Source: Bordetella genomosp. 10 (GTDB lineage Bacteria; Pseudomonadota; Gammaproteobacteria; Burkholderiales; Burkholderiaceae_B). From it: DNA of 64,000 nt. Where the stretch lies: contig NZ_NEVM01000001.1 in NCBI RefSeq assembly GCF_002261225.1, positions 868,001 through 932,000 on the forward strand, given 5' to 3'. How positions within the stretch are numbered: the first letter of the stretch is position 1; each line of letters starts with the position of its first letter. A program made the position numbers and the translations under genes. This document shows positions 50,549 through 58,720 of the stretch, one piece after another. Under the pieces are notes generated by a model. The model did no database searches and had not been told where the DNA came from. It saw only the letters and a program-made list of their open reading frames with translations.

Positions 50549-51541
50549 CTAGTCGATGTGGACGCCGGCATCCTTGATGACGGGCGTCCAGCGCTGGATT
50601 TCGGACTTGATGAAGGCGCCGAACTGCGCGGGCGTGCCGCCCATGACGTCCGCGCCCTGCTCCTGCAGCACCTTGATCAGGCGGGGCTGCTTCAGGGCCT
50701 TGTTCATTTCCGCATTGAGCGCGTCGACGATGTCCGGCGGCGTGCCCGCGGGCGCCACGAAGCCGAACCAGGTCAGCGCTTCGTAGCCGGGATAGCCGGC
50801 CTCGGCGACGGTGGGCACGTCCGGCAGGTCCGCGACGCGGTGCGTGGAGGTCACCGCCAGCGCGCGGAACTTGCCGTCCTTGATGTGGCCGATCAGCGTG
50901 GGCACCGAGGACATGTACAACTGCACGCGGCCGCCCACCAGGTCGACCACCGCCTGCGTCGACCCCTTGTACGGGATGTGCATGAACTTGACGCCGGCCA
51001 TCTTCTGCAGCATTTCGCTGGCGAGGTGGGCGACCGTGCCGTTGCCGGGCGAGGCGAAGGCCAGCGTCTGCGCCTTGGCGCCGGCCACCAGGTCGGCCAG
51101 GGTGCGGTACGGGCTATCGGCCGACACCACCAGCGCCAGCGGCGAGCCGGCCATCAGGCCGATGGGCGCCAGGTCCTTGATCGAGTCGTAGGGCATCTTG
51201 CGGTAGAGGACCGGGTTGATGGCCAGATTGCTGGTCTGCCCCAGCCCGATGGTGTAGCCGTCGGGCGCCGCCCGCGCGACGGCGTCGATGCCCAGGTTGC
51301 CGCCCGCGCCGGGACGGTTTTCCACCACGAAGTTCCAGCCCTTGGCTTGCGCCACTTCGCGCACGACTTCGCGCGCGATGAGGTCGGTGCCGCCGGCCGG
51401 CGGGAACGGCACGATGACGCGGATCGGTTTGTCGGGGTAGGTCCCGGCGTCGGACTGGGCGGGGATCAGGGTGCAAAGCAGCGCGCAAAGCAGCGGGCAA
51501 CTGCGCGCGGCGCCCGAGAACAGGCGGCGTAGCGAGGGCAT
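50549..51541 (-). CDS. Bug family substrate-binding protein, first gene of operon
   Basis: 330 residues. Signal about 31 (PLLCALLCTLIPAQSDA). Motifs: PIRVIVPFPPAGGTD (an Ala inserted in the usual PPGG loop), VENRPGAGGNLG, APDGYTIGLG, HIPYKGSTQAV and LPDVPTVAEAGYPGYE. It heads the minus-strand operon and diverges from the IclR gene across 85 bp that hold two inverted repeats. Confidence 0.92.
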   Translation of the reverse strand: MPSLRRLFSGAARSCPLLCALLCTLIPAQSDAGTYPDKPIRVIVPFPPAGGTDLIAREVVREVAQAKGWNFVVENRPGAGGNLGIDAVARAAPDGYTIGLGQTSNLAINPVLYRKMPYDSIKDLAPIGLMAGSPLALVVSADSPYRTLADLVAGAKAQTLAFASPGNGTVAHLASEMLQKMAGVKFMHIPYKGSTQAVVDLVGGRVQLYMSSVPTLIGHIKDGKFRALAVTSTHRVADLPDVPTVAEAGYPGYEALTWFGFVAPAGTPPDIVDALNAEMNKALKQPRLIKVLQEQGADVMGGTPAQFGAFIKSEIQRWTPVIKDAGVHID

Positions 51542-51577
51542 GAGCGTCTCCGTGATGATTATTTTTGGTGACGCTCA
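51541..51577. promoter_or_regulatory. Wide inverted repeat at the Bug start
   Basis: TGAGCGTC (51541-51548) and GACGCTCA (51570-51577) are perfect 8-bp arms separated by 21 bp. The left arm begins at the first base of the Bug start codon. They could form an IclR binding site or a 5' hairpin in the operon leader. Confidence 0.4.
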
Positions 51578-51601
51578 TTCTGTGAGTCTGTTCCGCAGAA
51601 T
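51577..51601. promoter_or_regulatory. Candidate IclR operator
   Basis: ATTCTG and CAGAAT, 6-bp arms 13 bp apart, with an inner TTC-CGCA-GAA, lie 25 bp before the IclR start. IclR proteins usually bind 12-20 bp palindromes in such divergent gaps. Match is suggestive only. Confidence 0.4.
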
Positions 51602-51626
51602 ACAATAGCATTTCGTTTGATGAAAC

Positions 51627-52370
51627 ATGTCCCGTACCATGAAACAGACTGAGCGAGAAACGGCGTCCGATGGCGAGGCGGAAGAAGGCGTGGTTGCGGT
51701 GCGCCGCGCCCTGCGCATCCTGGAAGCCTTCGGGGTCGACGATCCCCACCTGTCGCTGGCCGAGTTGAGCCGCCGCACGGGCTATCACCGGTCCACGGTC
51801 CTGCGGCTGGCGCGCACGCTGGCGCTGGACGACTACATGGCGCAGCGCCCCGACGGCGCCTGGCGCCTGGCGCGCGCGGCGGGATGGCTGGGCGCCTGCT
51901 ACCAGGCCACGTTCAACGTTCACGAGATCGTGGAGCCGGTGCTGCGCGAACTGACGATCGCCACGGGCGAAAGCGCCACTTTCTACGTGCGGGAAGGCAA
52001 CCAGCGCATCTGCGTGGTGCGGGTCGAAGGGCCGAAGGCGATTCGCCATCATGTGCGAGTGGGGGCCGGCCTGCCCTTGAACCTGGGCAGTCCGGGCCGC
52101 GTCATCCTCGCTTTCTCCGGCGAGCCGGGCGAGCCGTATGAGACCGTGCGGCGGCAGGGCTACATGATGTCGCTGGGCGAGCGCGATCCGGAGGTCTCCA
52201 GCATTTCGGCGCCGGTGTATGGCCTGAACTGGACCTTGCTGGGCGCGGTGTGCATCTCGGGACCGCTGTCGCGCCTGACCGAAGCGCTGCTGCACCAGCA
52301 CAAGCCCGCCGTGCTGGGCGCGGCCGAGCGGCTGTCGCGCGCCATGATGGGCACGCGGCCCGGCGCTTGA
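51627..52370 (+). CDS. IclR family transcriptional regulator
   Basis: 247 residues. HTH (about 20-80): AVRRALRILEAFGVDDPHLSLAELSRRTGYHRSTVLRLARTL in outline, then the IclR effector domain (VREGNQRICVVRVEGPKAIRHHVRVGAGLPLNLGSPGRVILAF; SISAPVYGLNWTLLGAVCISGP). Probably senses the carboxylate imported by the divergent operon. Start at 51627 (MSRTMKQ) or 51639 (MKQTER); neither has a strong ribosome site. Confidence 0.9.
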   Translation: MSRTMKQTERETASDGEAEEGVVAVRRALRILEAFGVDDPHLSLAELSRRTGYHRSTVLRLARTLALDDYMAQRPDGAWRLARAAGWLGACYQATFNVHEIVEPVLRELTIATGESATFYVREGNQRICVVRVEGPKAIRHHVRVGAGLPLNLGSPGRVILAFSGEPGEPYETVRRQGYMMSLGERDPEVSSISAPVYGLNWTLLGAVCISGPLSRLTEALLHQHKPAVLGAAERLSRAMMGTRPGA

Positions 52371-52459
52371 GGTTCGAGGTCTTCAGGGCCGGTGTTCAGG
52401 GTCGCTGTTTGACGCCGCGCGCTTGAGGCCAGGCGCCTGGCGTTCACGCGTTCAGGCGT

Positions 52460-53353
52460 TCAGATCCCGCCGCGCCGCTTCACCACCATGTCGAACAGCA
52501 GGCGCGCCACGGGACTGAGCGTGCGTCCGCGCCGCTGGATCAGGCCCAGCGTGCGGCTGACGACGGGCTGGTTCAGTTTCAGGCTGACCAGCGCTTCGTG
52601 GCGTCCCGGCGGCATGGCCAGGCGCGGCACCACGCCGACGCCCACGCCGGCCTCCACCATGCTGACCAGCGCGGGCACGTGCTGGACCTCGCAGGCCCAG
52701 CGCGGCCGGATCTCGCTGTGCGCCAGGGCCTGGTCGATGAGGAAGCGGTTGCCGCTGCCTTGCGCCAGGCTGATGTATTCGTAGGCGCTGAGGTCTTTCC
52801 AGCCGACCTGCCGCCGCCGCGCCAGGGGATGGTCCTTGTGCACCGCGGCCACGAAGGGTTCTTCCAGCAGCGGCTGGAACTCGATATCGGCGTCCTGGGT
52901 GCCGATGTAGGTCAGGCCGAAATCCGCGTCGCCGCGCGCCACCGCGGTCAGCACCACCGACGAGGACTCGTCGATCACGCGGATGCGGATGCGCGGGTAT
53001 TGCCGATGGTATTCGCGCACGACGGCCGGTAGGAAATACGCTACCGCCGACGGCACGCAGGCGATGGTGACCTGGCCCGACATGCGCTCGGCCACGTCCT
53101 GGATGCCCACCAGCGCATTCTCCAGTTCGTTCAGCACGTTGCGGGCGCGCGGCACGAAGCCGCGGCCGATGGCGGTGAGCTCCACCTTGCGCGTGGTGCG
53201 GTTGAACAGCTCCACGCCCAGCGCGTCTTCCAGCTTGTCGATGCGCCGCGACAGCGCGGATTGGGACAGGTTCAGGGAGAGCGACGCCGCGCGAAAACTG
53301 CCGAGGTCGGCCACCGCCAGGAATCCGCGCAGATCGGCCAGATCGAATTTCAT
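52460..53353 (-). CDS. LysR family transcriptional regulator
   Basis: 297 residues. HTH: MKFDLADLRGFLAVADLGSFRAASLSLNLSQSALSRRIDKLEDALGVELFNRT in outline, sensor domain about 90-295. MKFDLADL is the family-typical start; a longer reading of nine residues is unlikely because it enters the divergent promoter palindrome. Divergent from the Bug-Ldh-Bug-MBL operon, its likely target. Converges with IclR. Confidence 0.89.
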   Translation of the reverse strand: MKFDLADLRGFLAVADLGSFRAASLSLNLSQSALSRRIDKLEDALGVELFNRTTRKVELTAIGRGFVPRARNVLNELENALVGIQDVAERMSGQVTIACVPSAVAYFLPAVVREYHRQYPRIRIRVIDESSSVVLTAVARGDADFGLTYIGTQDADIEFQPLLEEPFVAAVHKDHPLARRRQVGWKDLSAYEYISLAQGSGNRFLIDQALAHSEIRPRWACEVQHVPALVSMVEAGVGVGVVPRLAMPPGRHEALVSLKLNQPVVSRTLGLIQRRGRTLSPVARLLFDMVVKRRGGI

Positions 53354-53367
53354 GGGTTTTGTGTTTC

Positions 53368-53394
53368 GTGCATTAATCAATCGAATATTTGCAC
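53368..53394. promoter_or_regulatory. Inverted repeat between LysR and Bug genes
   Basis: GTGCA (53368-53372) and TGCAC (53390-53394) flank an AT-rich 17-bp core with the dyad ATT...AAT, fitting a LysR T-N11-A site. The 149-bp gap otherwise holds no obvious -35/-10 pair. Likely operator. Confidence 0.5.
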
Positions 53395-53502
53395 TTTACT
53401 GGATAAGGGCGCGCCCGCATCATCTTTTCCGCACGATGACAGCACGCCGGCCATCGCCGCCATGCCGATACCTTCATCAAGAAAGGGAAAGGAGACCCCC
53501 GG

Positions 53503-54654
53503 ATGTTCCAGATCGTTCCCCCGCGTACGCGCTGCCGGCGTGCGCTGGCCGCGCTTGCCCTGCGTTGGCCGCTGCCGATGCGTTCGCTGCCATCGATGCA
53601 TGCGTCGCCGTCGATGCGACGGCCGCCGTTACCGCTGTCGCCGCGGTTCTCGCGATTGCCGCGCCTGTTGGCGTCCCTCTCGCTGGCGGTCGCGGCAACC
53701 TGCGCCGCGGCGCAGCAGGCGGCCGCGCAGCAGCCGGCCCCCGCGCCGGCCGCCTGGCAACCCGACCATGCCCTGCGCCTGCTGGTGCCCTACGGTCCCG
53801 GCGGCAGCTCCGACGTGATCGCCCGCGCCATCGCCATGGAAATGTCGCGCGACCTCGGCAAGCAGGTGGTCGTGGAAAACAAGGGCGGCGGCCAGGGCAC
53901 CATCGCCACGCAGGAAGCGGCGCGCGCCGCGCCGGACGGCTACACGCTGCTGCTGGGCCACGTCGGCACGCTGGCGGTCAATCCCGCCATGATGTCCAGG
54001 CTGCCGTACGACCCGCGGAAGGACTTCGCGCCCATCATCCTGCTGGCGAAGCTGCCGATGGTGTTCGCGGTCAATGAAAAGCTTAAGGTCAAGGACCTGC
54101 CCGCCTTCGTGGCCATGGCCAAGGCCGCGCCGGGCAAGCTGAACTACGGGTCGGCCGGCAACGGCAGCGCCGGCCACCTGGCCTTCGAGATGCTGAAGAC
54201 GGCGGCCGGCATCGACGTCGTGCACGTGCCCTACAAGGGGACCGGCGCGCAACTGACGGACCTGTTGTCCGGCAATATCGACGCGGCGGCCGCGGGCCTG
54301 CCCGGCCTGCTGCCGCATGCGAAGACCGGCAAGATCCATCTGCTGGCGGTCGGCTCGGCGCAGCGCCTGGCCGCGGTGCCGGACGTGCCCACCGTGGCCG
54401 AGATGGGCTATCCGGGTTTCGAGAGCGTGCAGTGGTTCGGCCTGCTGGCGCCGGCCGGCACGCCGCCGCAGGCCATCGCCCGCCTGCACCAGGCCGCGCT
54501 CGCGGCCTTGCATTCCGACACCGTGCGGCGCCGCCTGGAAGAGGATTCCAGCACGCCGTCCGGCGCCGGTCCTCGGGAATTCGCCGCCTTCATCGCCAGC
54601 GAGCAGACGCGCTGGGGCGAGGTGGTGCGCCGCGCGCATCTGCACGCGGATTGA
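53503..54654 (+). CDS. Bug family substrate-binding protein with long N-terminal leader
   Basis: 383 residues, about 60 more than usual, all at the N-terminus. The first 45 residues (MFQIVPPRTRCRRALAALALRW... then Ser/Pro/Met-rich SMHASPSMRRPPLP) precede a normal signal (LASLSLAVAATCAAA). Motifs: LRLLVPYGPGGSSD, VENKGGGQGT, APDGYTLLLG, HVPYKGTGAQL and VPDVPTVAEMGYPGFE. GGAG at 53491-53494 supports the first ATG. The leader DNA has repeated TCGATGC/TCGCTGCC units and may be an expanded signal region; internal starts at 53578 and 53614 are alternatives. Confidence 0.85.
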   Translation: MFQIVPPRTRCRRALAALALRWPLPMRSLPSMHASPSMRRPPLPLSPRFSRLPRLLASLSLAVAATCAAAQQAAAQQPAPAPAAWQPDHALRLLVPYGPGGSSDVIARAIAMEMSRDLGKQVVVENKGGGQGTIATQEAARAAPDGYTLLLGHVGTLAVNPAMMSRLPYDPRKDFAPIILLAKLPMVFAVNEKLKVKDLPAFVAMAKAAPGKLNYGSAGNGSAGHLAFEMLKTAAGIDVVHVPYKGTGAQLTDLLSGNIDAAAAGLPGLLPHAKTGKIHLLAVGSAQRLAAVPDVPTVAEMGYPGFESVQWFGLLAPAGTPPQAIARLHQAALAALHSDTVRRRLEEDSSTPSGAGPREFAAFIASEQTRWGEVVRRAHLHAD

Positions 54655-54681
54655 TGACGTTCGTATGGGATACACCAAATC

Positions 54682-55743
54682 ATGACTGCTGCCGCCACTC
54701 CGCAAGACAAACCGCGTTTCAACGAAGCCGGGCTGACCGAACTGGGGACGCGCGCGTTCCAGGGGCTGGGACTGCCGCGCCAGGATGCCGCCGACGTCGC
54801 GCGCATCCTGCTGCTGGCTGATATGTTCGGCCTGTCCACCCATGGCTTTTCGCGCATCGAATCCTATGGCGAGCGTTTGCAGATCGGCGGCATCAACGCG
54901 CGCGCCCATATCCGGGTGGACGCGCCGGCGCCGGCCTTGCGCCTGGTCGACGGCGACAACGGCGTGGGGCCGCTCGTCGGCATGCATGCCTTGCGGGCGG
55001 CGATGGAGGCGGCGCGCACGCAGGGCGTGGGCGTGGCCTTCGCGCGGGGCAGCAACCACTTCGGCCCCATCTCGCCGTATGGGCTGATCGCCGCGCAGGA
55101 AGGCTTTGCCAGCATCATCGGCAGCAACGCCACCACGACCATCGCGCCCTGGGGCGGCAGCGACGCGCGCCTGGGCAACAGTCCCGTGGGTTTCGGCGTG
55201 CCGAACCCCGGCGGCGATCCCTTCCTGCTGGACATGGCCATGAGCGTGGTGGCGCGCGCCAAGATCCGCAACGCGCTGAAGGCGGGCCAGCCGATACCGG
55301 ATACCTGGGCCACGGACGCGGCGGGCAAGCCGACCACCGATCCCAAGGCCGCGCTCGACGGCTTCCTGCTGCCGATCGGCGGCCACAAGGGCTATGGCCT
55401 GGCGTTGCTGGTGGACCTGTTCTCCGGGCTGTTGTCCAACGCCGCCTATCTGACCCACGTGCAGTCGTGGTCGGACGCGCCGGAGCAGGCGCAGAACCTG
55501 GGGCATTTCTTCATCCTCATCGATACGTCCCGGCTGGGTCCGGCGCAATGGCTGGCCGAAAGGATGAAGGATTTCGCGGCCATCCTGCACGGCAGCGCGC
55601 CGGCGGACCCCGACCGGCCGGTGATCGTGCCGGGCGAGATCGAAATGGGCAAGATGCGGCGCCAGCGCGAGGAGGGCATCGCGCTGGACGGCGCGGTGGT
55701 CGCCTTGCTGCGGGAGCATGCCGCCAAGGCGACGAGCAGTTGA
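54682..55743 (+). CDS. Ldh family (malate/L-sulfolactate-type) oxidoreductase
   Basis: 353 residues. The family start FNEAGLTELGTRAFQGLGLPRQDAADVARILLLADMFGLSTHGFSRIE in outline contains the catalytic His in STHG. Middle NAD region: GSNHFGPISPYGL and NATTTIAPWGGSDARLGNSPVGFGVP; end: IGGHKGYGLALLVDLFSG. NAD(P)-dependent oxidation of 2-hydroxyacids such as malate, sulfolactate or ureidoglycolate is expected. It sits between two Bug genes. Confidence 0.92.
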   Translation: MTAAATPQDKPRFNEAGLTELGTRAFQGLGLPRQDAADVARILLLADMFGLSTHGFSRIESYGERLQIGGINARAHIRVDAPAPALRLVDGDNGVGPLVGMHALRAAMEAARTQGVGVAFARGSNHFGPISPYGLIAAQEGFASIIGSNATTTIAPWGGSDARLGNSPVGFGVPNPGGDPFLLDMAMSVVARAKIRNALKAGQPIPDTWATDAAGKPTTDPKAALDGFLLPIGGHKGYGLALLVDLFSGLLSNAAYLTHVQSWSDAPEQAQNLGHFFILIDTSRLGPAQWLAERMKDFAAILHGSAPADPDRPVIVPGEIEMGKMRRQREEGIALDGAVVALLREHAAKATSS

Positions 55744-55767
55744 GTTGATACGCGGAAGGAGACATCC

Positions 55768-56805
55768 ATGCACAAGAACGAATCGCCCGCGCGCGCACTG
55801 CGCGGCAGCGGGCCGACACCGCGCGGCGGCGGCCGAATGGTGGCGCTGCTGGCGCTGGCGGCCGCGACTATTTCCATGGCCGCCGGCGCGCCCGCGCGCG
55901 CCGACTATCCCGAGCGGCCGATCCGCGTCATCGTGCCTTACGTGGCCGGCGGCGCGGCCGACATCACCGCGCGCGTGGTGGCGCAGAAGATGACGATGGA
56001 CCTGGGCGTGGCGCTGGTGGTGGAGAACAAGCCCGGCGCCAACGGCATGATAGGCACCGACATGGTGGCCAAGGCCGCGCCCGACGGCTACACCCTGCTG
56101 CTGGACGCCAGCGGCCCGCTGGTGGTCAATCCGACGCTGTACAAAAGCACGCCCTACGATCCGCTGAAGGACCTGGCGCCGATCACCCAGTTGACCAGCT
56201 ACCAATACGTGCTGGTCGTGCCGCAGAAATCGCCGATCCACAGCGTGGACGACCTGGTGCGCGAAGCCAGGGCGCATCCGGGCCAGGTGACGTACGGATC
56301 GGCCGGCATCGGCTCCGGCGGCCATCTGGCGGGCGAGTTGCTCGGCGTCATGACCGGCGCCAAGCTGACCCACGCGCCGTACAAGGGCAACGCGCAGGCC
56401 TTGACCGACGTGCTCAGCGGACAGCTTACGTTCACCTTCGATACGGTGGTCACGTCGGTGCCGCACATCCGCGCCGGCCGCCTGCGCGGCTATGCGGTAT
56501 CGGGGCCGAAGCGCGCCGGCGTGCTGCCGGACCTGCCCACCATGGAGGAGTTGGGTTATAAGGATTTCAACGTGACCCAGTTCCAGGGCTTGCTGGCGCC
56601 GGCGGGCACCGACCCGCGCATCATCGCGCGCCTGCACGACGCGGCGGTCAAGGCGGTGCGCCAGCCGGACGTCGTGCGCAAGCTGGAAACGGAGGGCGGC
56701 AACGATATCGTGGCGGGCACGCCCGAGGCGTTCGCGCAGACCCTGCGCGACGACCTGGCGCGCTTTCGCACGCTGATACGGCAGGCCGGGGTGACCGCTG
56801 AATGA
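55768..56805 (+). CDS. Bug family substrate-binding protein
   Basis: 345 residues with a basic leader and signal core MVALLALAAATISMAAGAPARA. Motifs: PIRVIVPYVAGGAAD, VENKPGANGMIGTD, APDGYTLLLDAS, HAPYKGNAQALTD (Ala for the usual Ile/Val) and LPDLPTMEELGYKDF. Second Bug of this unit; the gap to Ldh is 24 bp with GGAAGGAGA. Its stop overlaps an in-frame ATG of the downstream MBL frame. Confidence 0.92.
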   Translation: MHKNESPARALRGSGPTPRGGGRMVALLALAAATISMAAGAPARADYPERPIRVIVPYVAGGAADITARVVAQKMTMDLGVALVVENKPGANGMIGTDMVAKAAPDGYTLLLDASGPLVVNPTLYKSTPYDPLKDLAPITQLTSYQYVLVVPQKSPIHSVDDLVREARAHPGQVTYGSAGIGSGGHLAGELLGVMTGAKLTHAPYKGNAQALTDVLSGQLTFTFDTVVTSVPHIRAGRLRGYAVSGPKRAGVLPDLPTMEELGYKDFNVTQFQGLLAPAGTDPRIIARLHDAAVKAVRQPDVVRKLETEGGNDIVAGTPEAFAQTLRDDLARFRTLIRQAGVTAE

Positions 56806-56832
56806 GCGCGCCGGGCCGTCCCAAGCGCGAAT

Positions 56833-56867
56833 CCTCCCCCGGGGAGGGGTCGCGCAGCGACAGGAGG
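56833..56867. repeat. Structured intergenic repeat element, copy B
   Basis: An outer CCTCC/GGAGG stem (56833-56837 and 56863-56867) encloses CTCCCC-C-GGGGAG and GTCGC-GCA-GCGAC. The plan equals copy A at 29493-29551, including the GCA loop. It sits between the Bug stop and the MBL start and is in frame with the MBL gene. Confidence 0.55.
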
Positions 56868-56903
56868 GCGCACCAATCAGCCCGGCGGCAGACGGAGAGA
56901 GAC

Positions 56904-57671
56904 ATGTACGACATCGATGTACTGGTGCAGGGCTTTCCCGGCCGCGCGCTGTTCCACGGCGGGCTGGGCTGGAGCACGACCACGCTGTTGCGCGGCGAGG
57001 GACGCCATATCCTGGTGGACGTGGGCGCCTTCGGCGTGCGCCACTATCTGGGCAAGCAGCTCGGCGACCTGGGCGTGAAGCCGGAGGACATCACCGACGT
57101 GGTGCTGACGCACGCGCACTACGATCACGCGGTGAACTTCACGCTGTTTCCCAAGGCCACGGTGTGGATCGGCGAGGTCGAGCTGGCGTGGGCGGCGGCC
57201 CAGCCGCCGGGCTTCAATCCGCTGCCCGAGCTTTACGTCCGCGAACTCGCCGGGTCCGGCCGCGTCCGGCGGATACGGCACGGCGACGCCTTCCTGCCCG
57301 GTTTCTCGGCCATCGACGCGCCCGGCCATACGCCCGGCCATCTGCTGTTCCATGTCGCCGGGGAGCGTCCCATCCTGTTCACCGGCGACGCCGCCAAGAA
57401 CCGCGCCGAATTGTTGTCCATGACGGTCGCCGATACGGCGGACCCGGCCGCCAGCCGCGCCAGCCTGGAAGTCATCTGGGATTATTGGCGGCGCGATCCG
57501 GCCACGCTGCTGGTGCCGGGCCACGACCTGTGCATGATCCTGGATGCCGACGGCCAGCCCGAATACGTGGGCGAACGGCGCGCCGCCATCCGCACCTGGT
57601 TCGGGGAGACGCTGGAGGGCGGGCTGGTCGACCTCTGTTGCGGTGGGCAGACCGTGCATTACAGTGCATGA
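56904..57671 (+). CDS. MBL-fold metallo-hydrolase (lactonase-like)
   Basis: 255 residues. HAHYDH in VVLTHAHYDHAVNF is the full metal motif; the second His is in APGHTPGHLLFHV, the bridging Asp in ILFTGDAAKNR and the third His in VPGHD. Such enzymes are quorum-signal-like lactonases or thioesterases. ATG 56904 with GGAGAGA is chosen. An upstream ATG at 56802 overlaps the Bug stop and would add 34 residues encoded mainly by repeat copy B. Confidence 0.87.
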   Translation: MYDIDVLVQGFPGRALFHGGLGWSTTTLLRGEGRHILVDVGAFGVRHYLGKQLGDLGVKPEDITDVVLTHAHYDHAVNFTLFPKATVWIGEVELAWAAAQPPGFNPLPELYVRELAGSGRVRRIRHGDAFLPGFSAIDAPGHTPGHLLFHVAGERPILFTGDAAKNRAELLSMTVADTADPAASRASLEVIWDYWRRDPATLLVPGHDLCMILDADGQPEYVGERRAAIRTWFGETLEGGLVDLCCGGQTVHYSA

Positions 57672-57695
57672 TCGGGACGCTGGAGGATATGGAAA

Positions 57696-58589
57696 ATGCG
57701 CATATCGTCACGCCGGACTTTCATGGAGCGCTGCCTGCTTGCCGCGGCCGCGAGTGTATTGGCGCCTGCCGGCCATCGCGTCGCCGCCGCCCAGGGCGCG
57801 CCCGCATCCCCTCACATCGATCTTCCTGAACGTAGAAACGGAAAAACCATGGCTTCTTCTATCGATCCTTCCATCGTCGCCAAGTTCACGCCCACGGGGC
57901 GTTTGCGCGCGTCCATCAACGTCGGCAATCCCATCCTGGCGCGGCGCGACCCGGCGACGGGCGCGGCGGGCGTTTCCGTCGACCTGGCGCATGCGTTCGC
58001 CGAGCGGCTGGGCGTGCCGCTGGACCTGGTGGTCTTCGACAGCGCCGGCAAGTCGGTGGACGCGGTGACGGCGGAACAGGCCGACATCGGTTTCTTCGCC
58101 ATCGACCCGGTGCGCGGCGCGGGCATTTCCTTTACCGACGCCTACGTGCTGATCGAGGGCGCCTACGCCGTGCGGGAGGATTCGCCGGTGCGGGAGATCG
58201 GGCAGGTCGACGCGGCGGGGACGACCGTCATGGTGGGCAAGGGCAGCGCCTACGATCTCTACCTGACGCGCGAGCTGAAGCACGCGACGCTGCTGCGCGC
58301 GCCGACCTCGCCCGCCGTGGTCGACACCTTCATCGCCGAGAAGGCGGACGTCGCCGCCGGCGTGCGGCAGCAATTGGAAAGCGACCTCAAGCGCATCCCG
58401 GGCCTGCGCATGGTGCCCGGCAGCTTCATGGTCATCCGCCAGGCCATGGGCGTGCCCAAGGGCCGCGGCGAAGACGCCGCCAAGGTCCTGGCCGCCTTCG
58501 TCGAGGACATGAAAGCCAGCGGCTTCGTCGCCGAGGCCCTGAAGCGCCACAACATAGAAGGCGCCGCCGTCGCCCCCGCCGCCACCTGA
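57696..58589 (+). CDS. Amino-acid-type periplasmic binding protein (SBP family 3)
   Basis: 297 residues. Leader MRISSRRTFMERCLLAAAASVLAPAGHRVAAA has a twin-arginine-like n-region. The body has GRLRASINVGNPILARRD, GVSVDLAHAFAERLGVPLDLVVFD, QADIGFFAIDPVRGAGISFTDAYVLIEGAYAV and GKGSAYDLYLTREL, a type-2 receptor fold. TGGAGG precedes ATG 57696. No matching permease or ATPase is nearby; it may work with a distant transporter or as a soluble binding protein. A later ATG (MASSIDPS) would give a cytoplasmic form. Confidence 0.83.
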   Translation: MRISSRRTFMERCLLAAAASVLAPAGHRVAAAQGAPASPHIDLPERRNGKTMASSIDPSIVAKFTPTGRLRASINVGNPILARRDPATGAAGVSVDLAHAFAERLGVPLDLVVFDSAGKSVDAVTAEQADIGFFAIDPVRGAGISFTDAYVLIEGAYAVREDSPVREIGQVDAAGTTVMVGKGSAYDLYLTRELKHATLLRAPTSPAVVDTFIAEKADVAAGVRQQLESDLKRIPGLRMVPGSFMVIRQAMGVPKGRGEDAAKVLAAFVEDMKASGFVAEALKRHNIEGAAVAPAAT

Positions 58590-58720
58590 AAGGGAGAGCT
58601 TCCCCTCTCGAAATGTTTAACTTTGCGTGAGGACTTCACGGGGCGCGCGCGGCTACGCTGTGGACATCCACCGGGCCATGGGCCCGGGCTTCATCCATCG
58701 ATGTTCCGGGAGTCCCGACC

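Noticed and set aside
53629..56637. Very long open frame (about 1000 codons) on the minus strand
   Set aside because: It is antisense to Bug, Ldh and Bug genes with clear family motifs, and its sequence is Arg/Gly/Ala/His-rich low complexity typical of GC-rich shadow frames.
57852..58589. Cytoplasmic form of the SBP family 3 protein from ATG MASSIDPS
   Set aside because: The upstream ATG has a better ribosome site and adds a clear export signal, expected for this family; kept only as an alternative.
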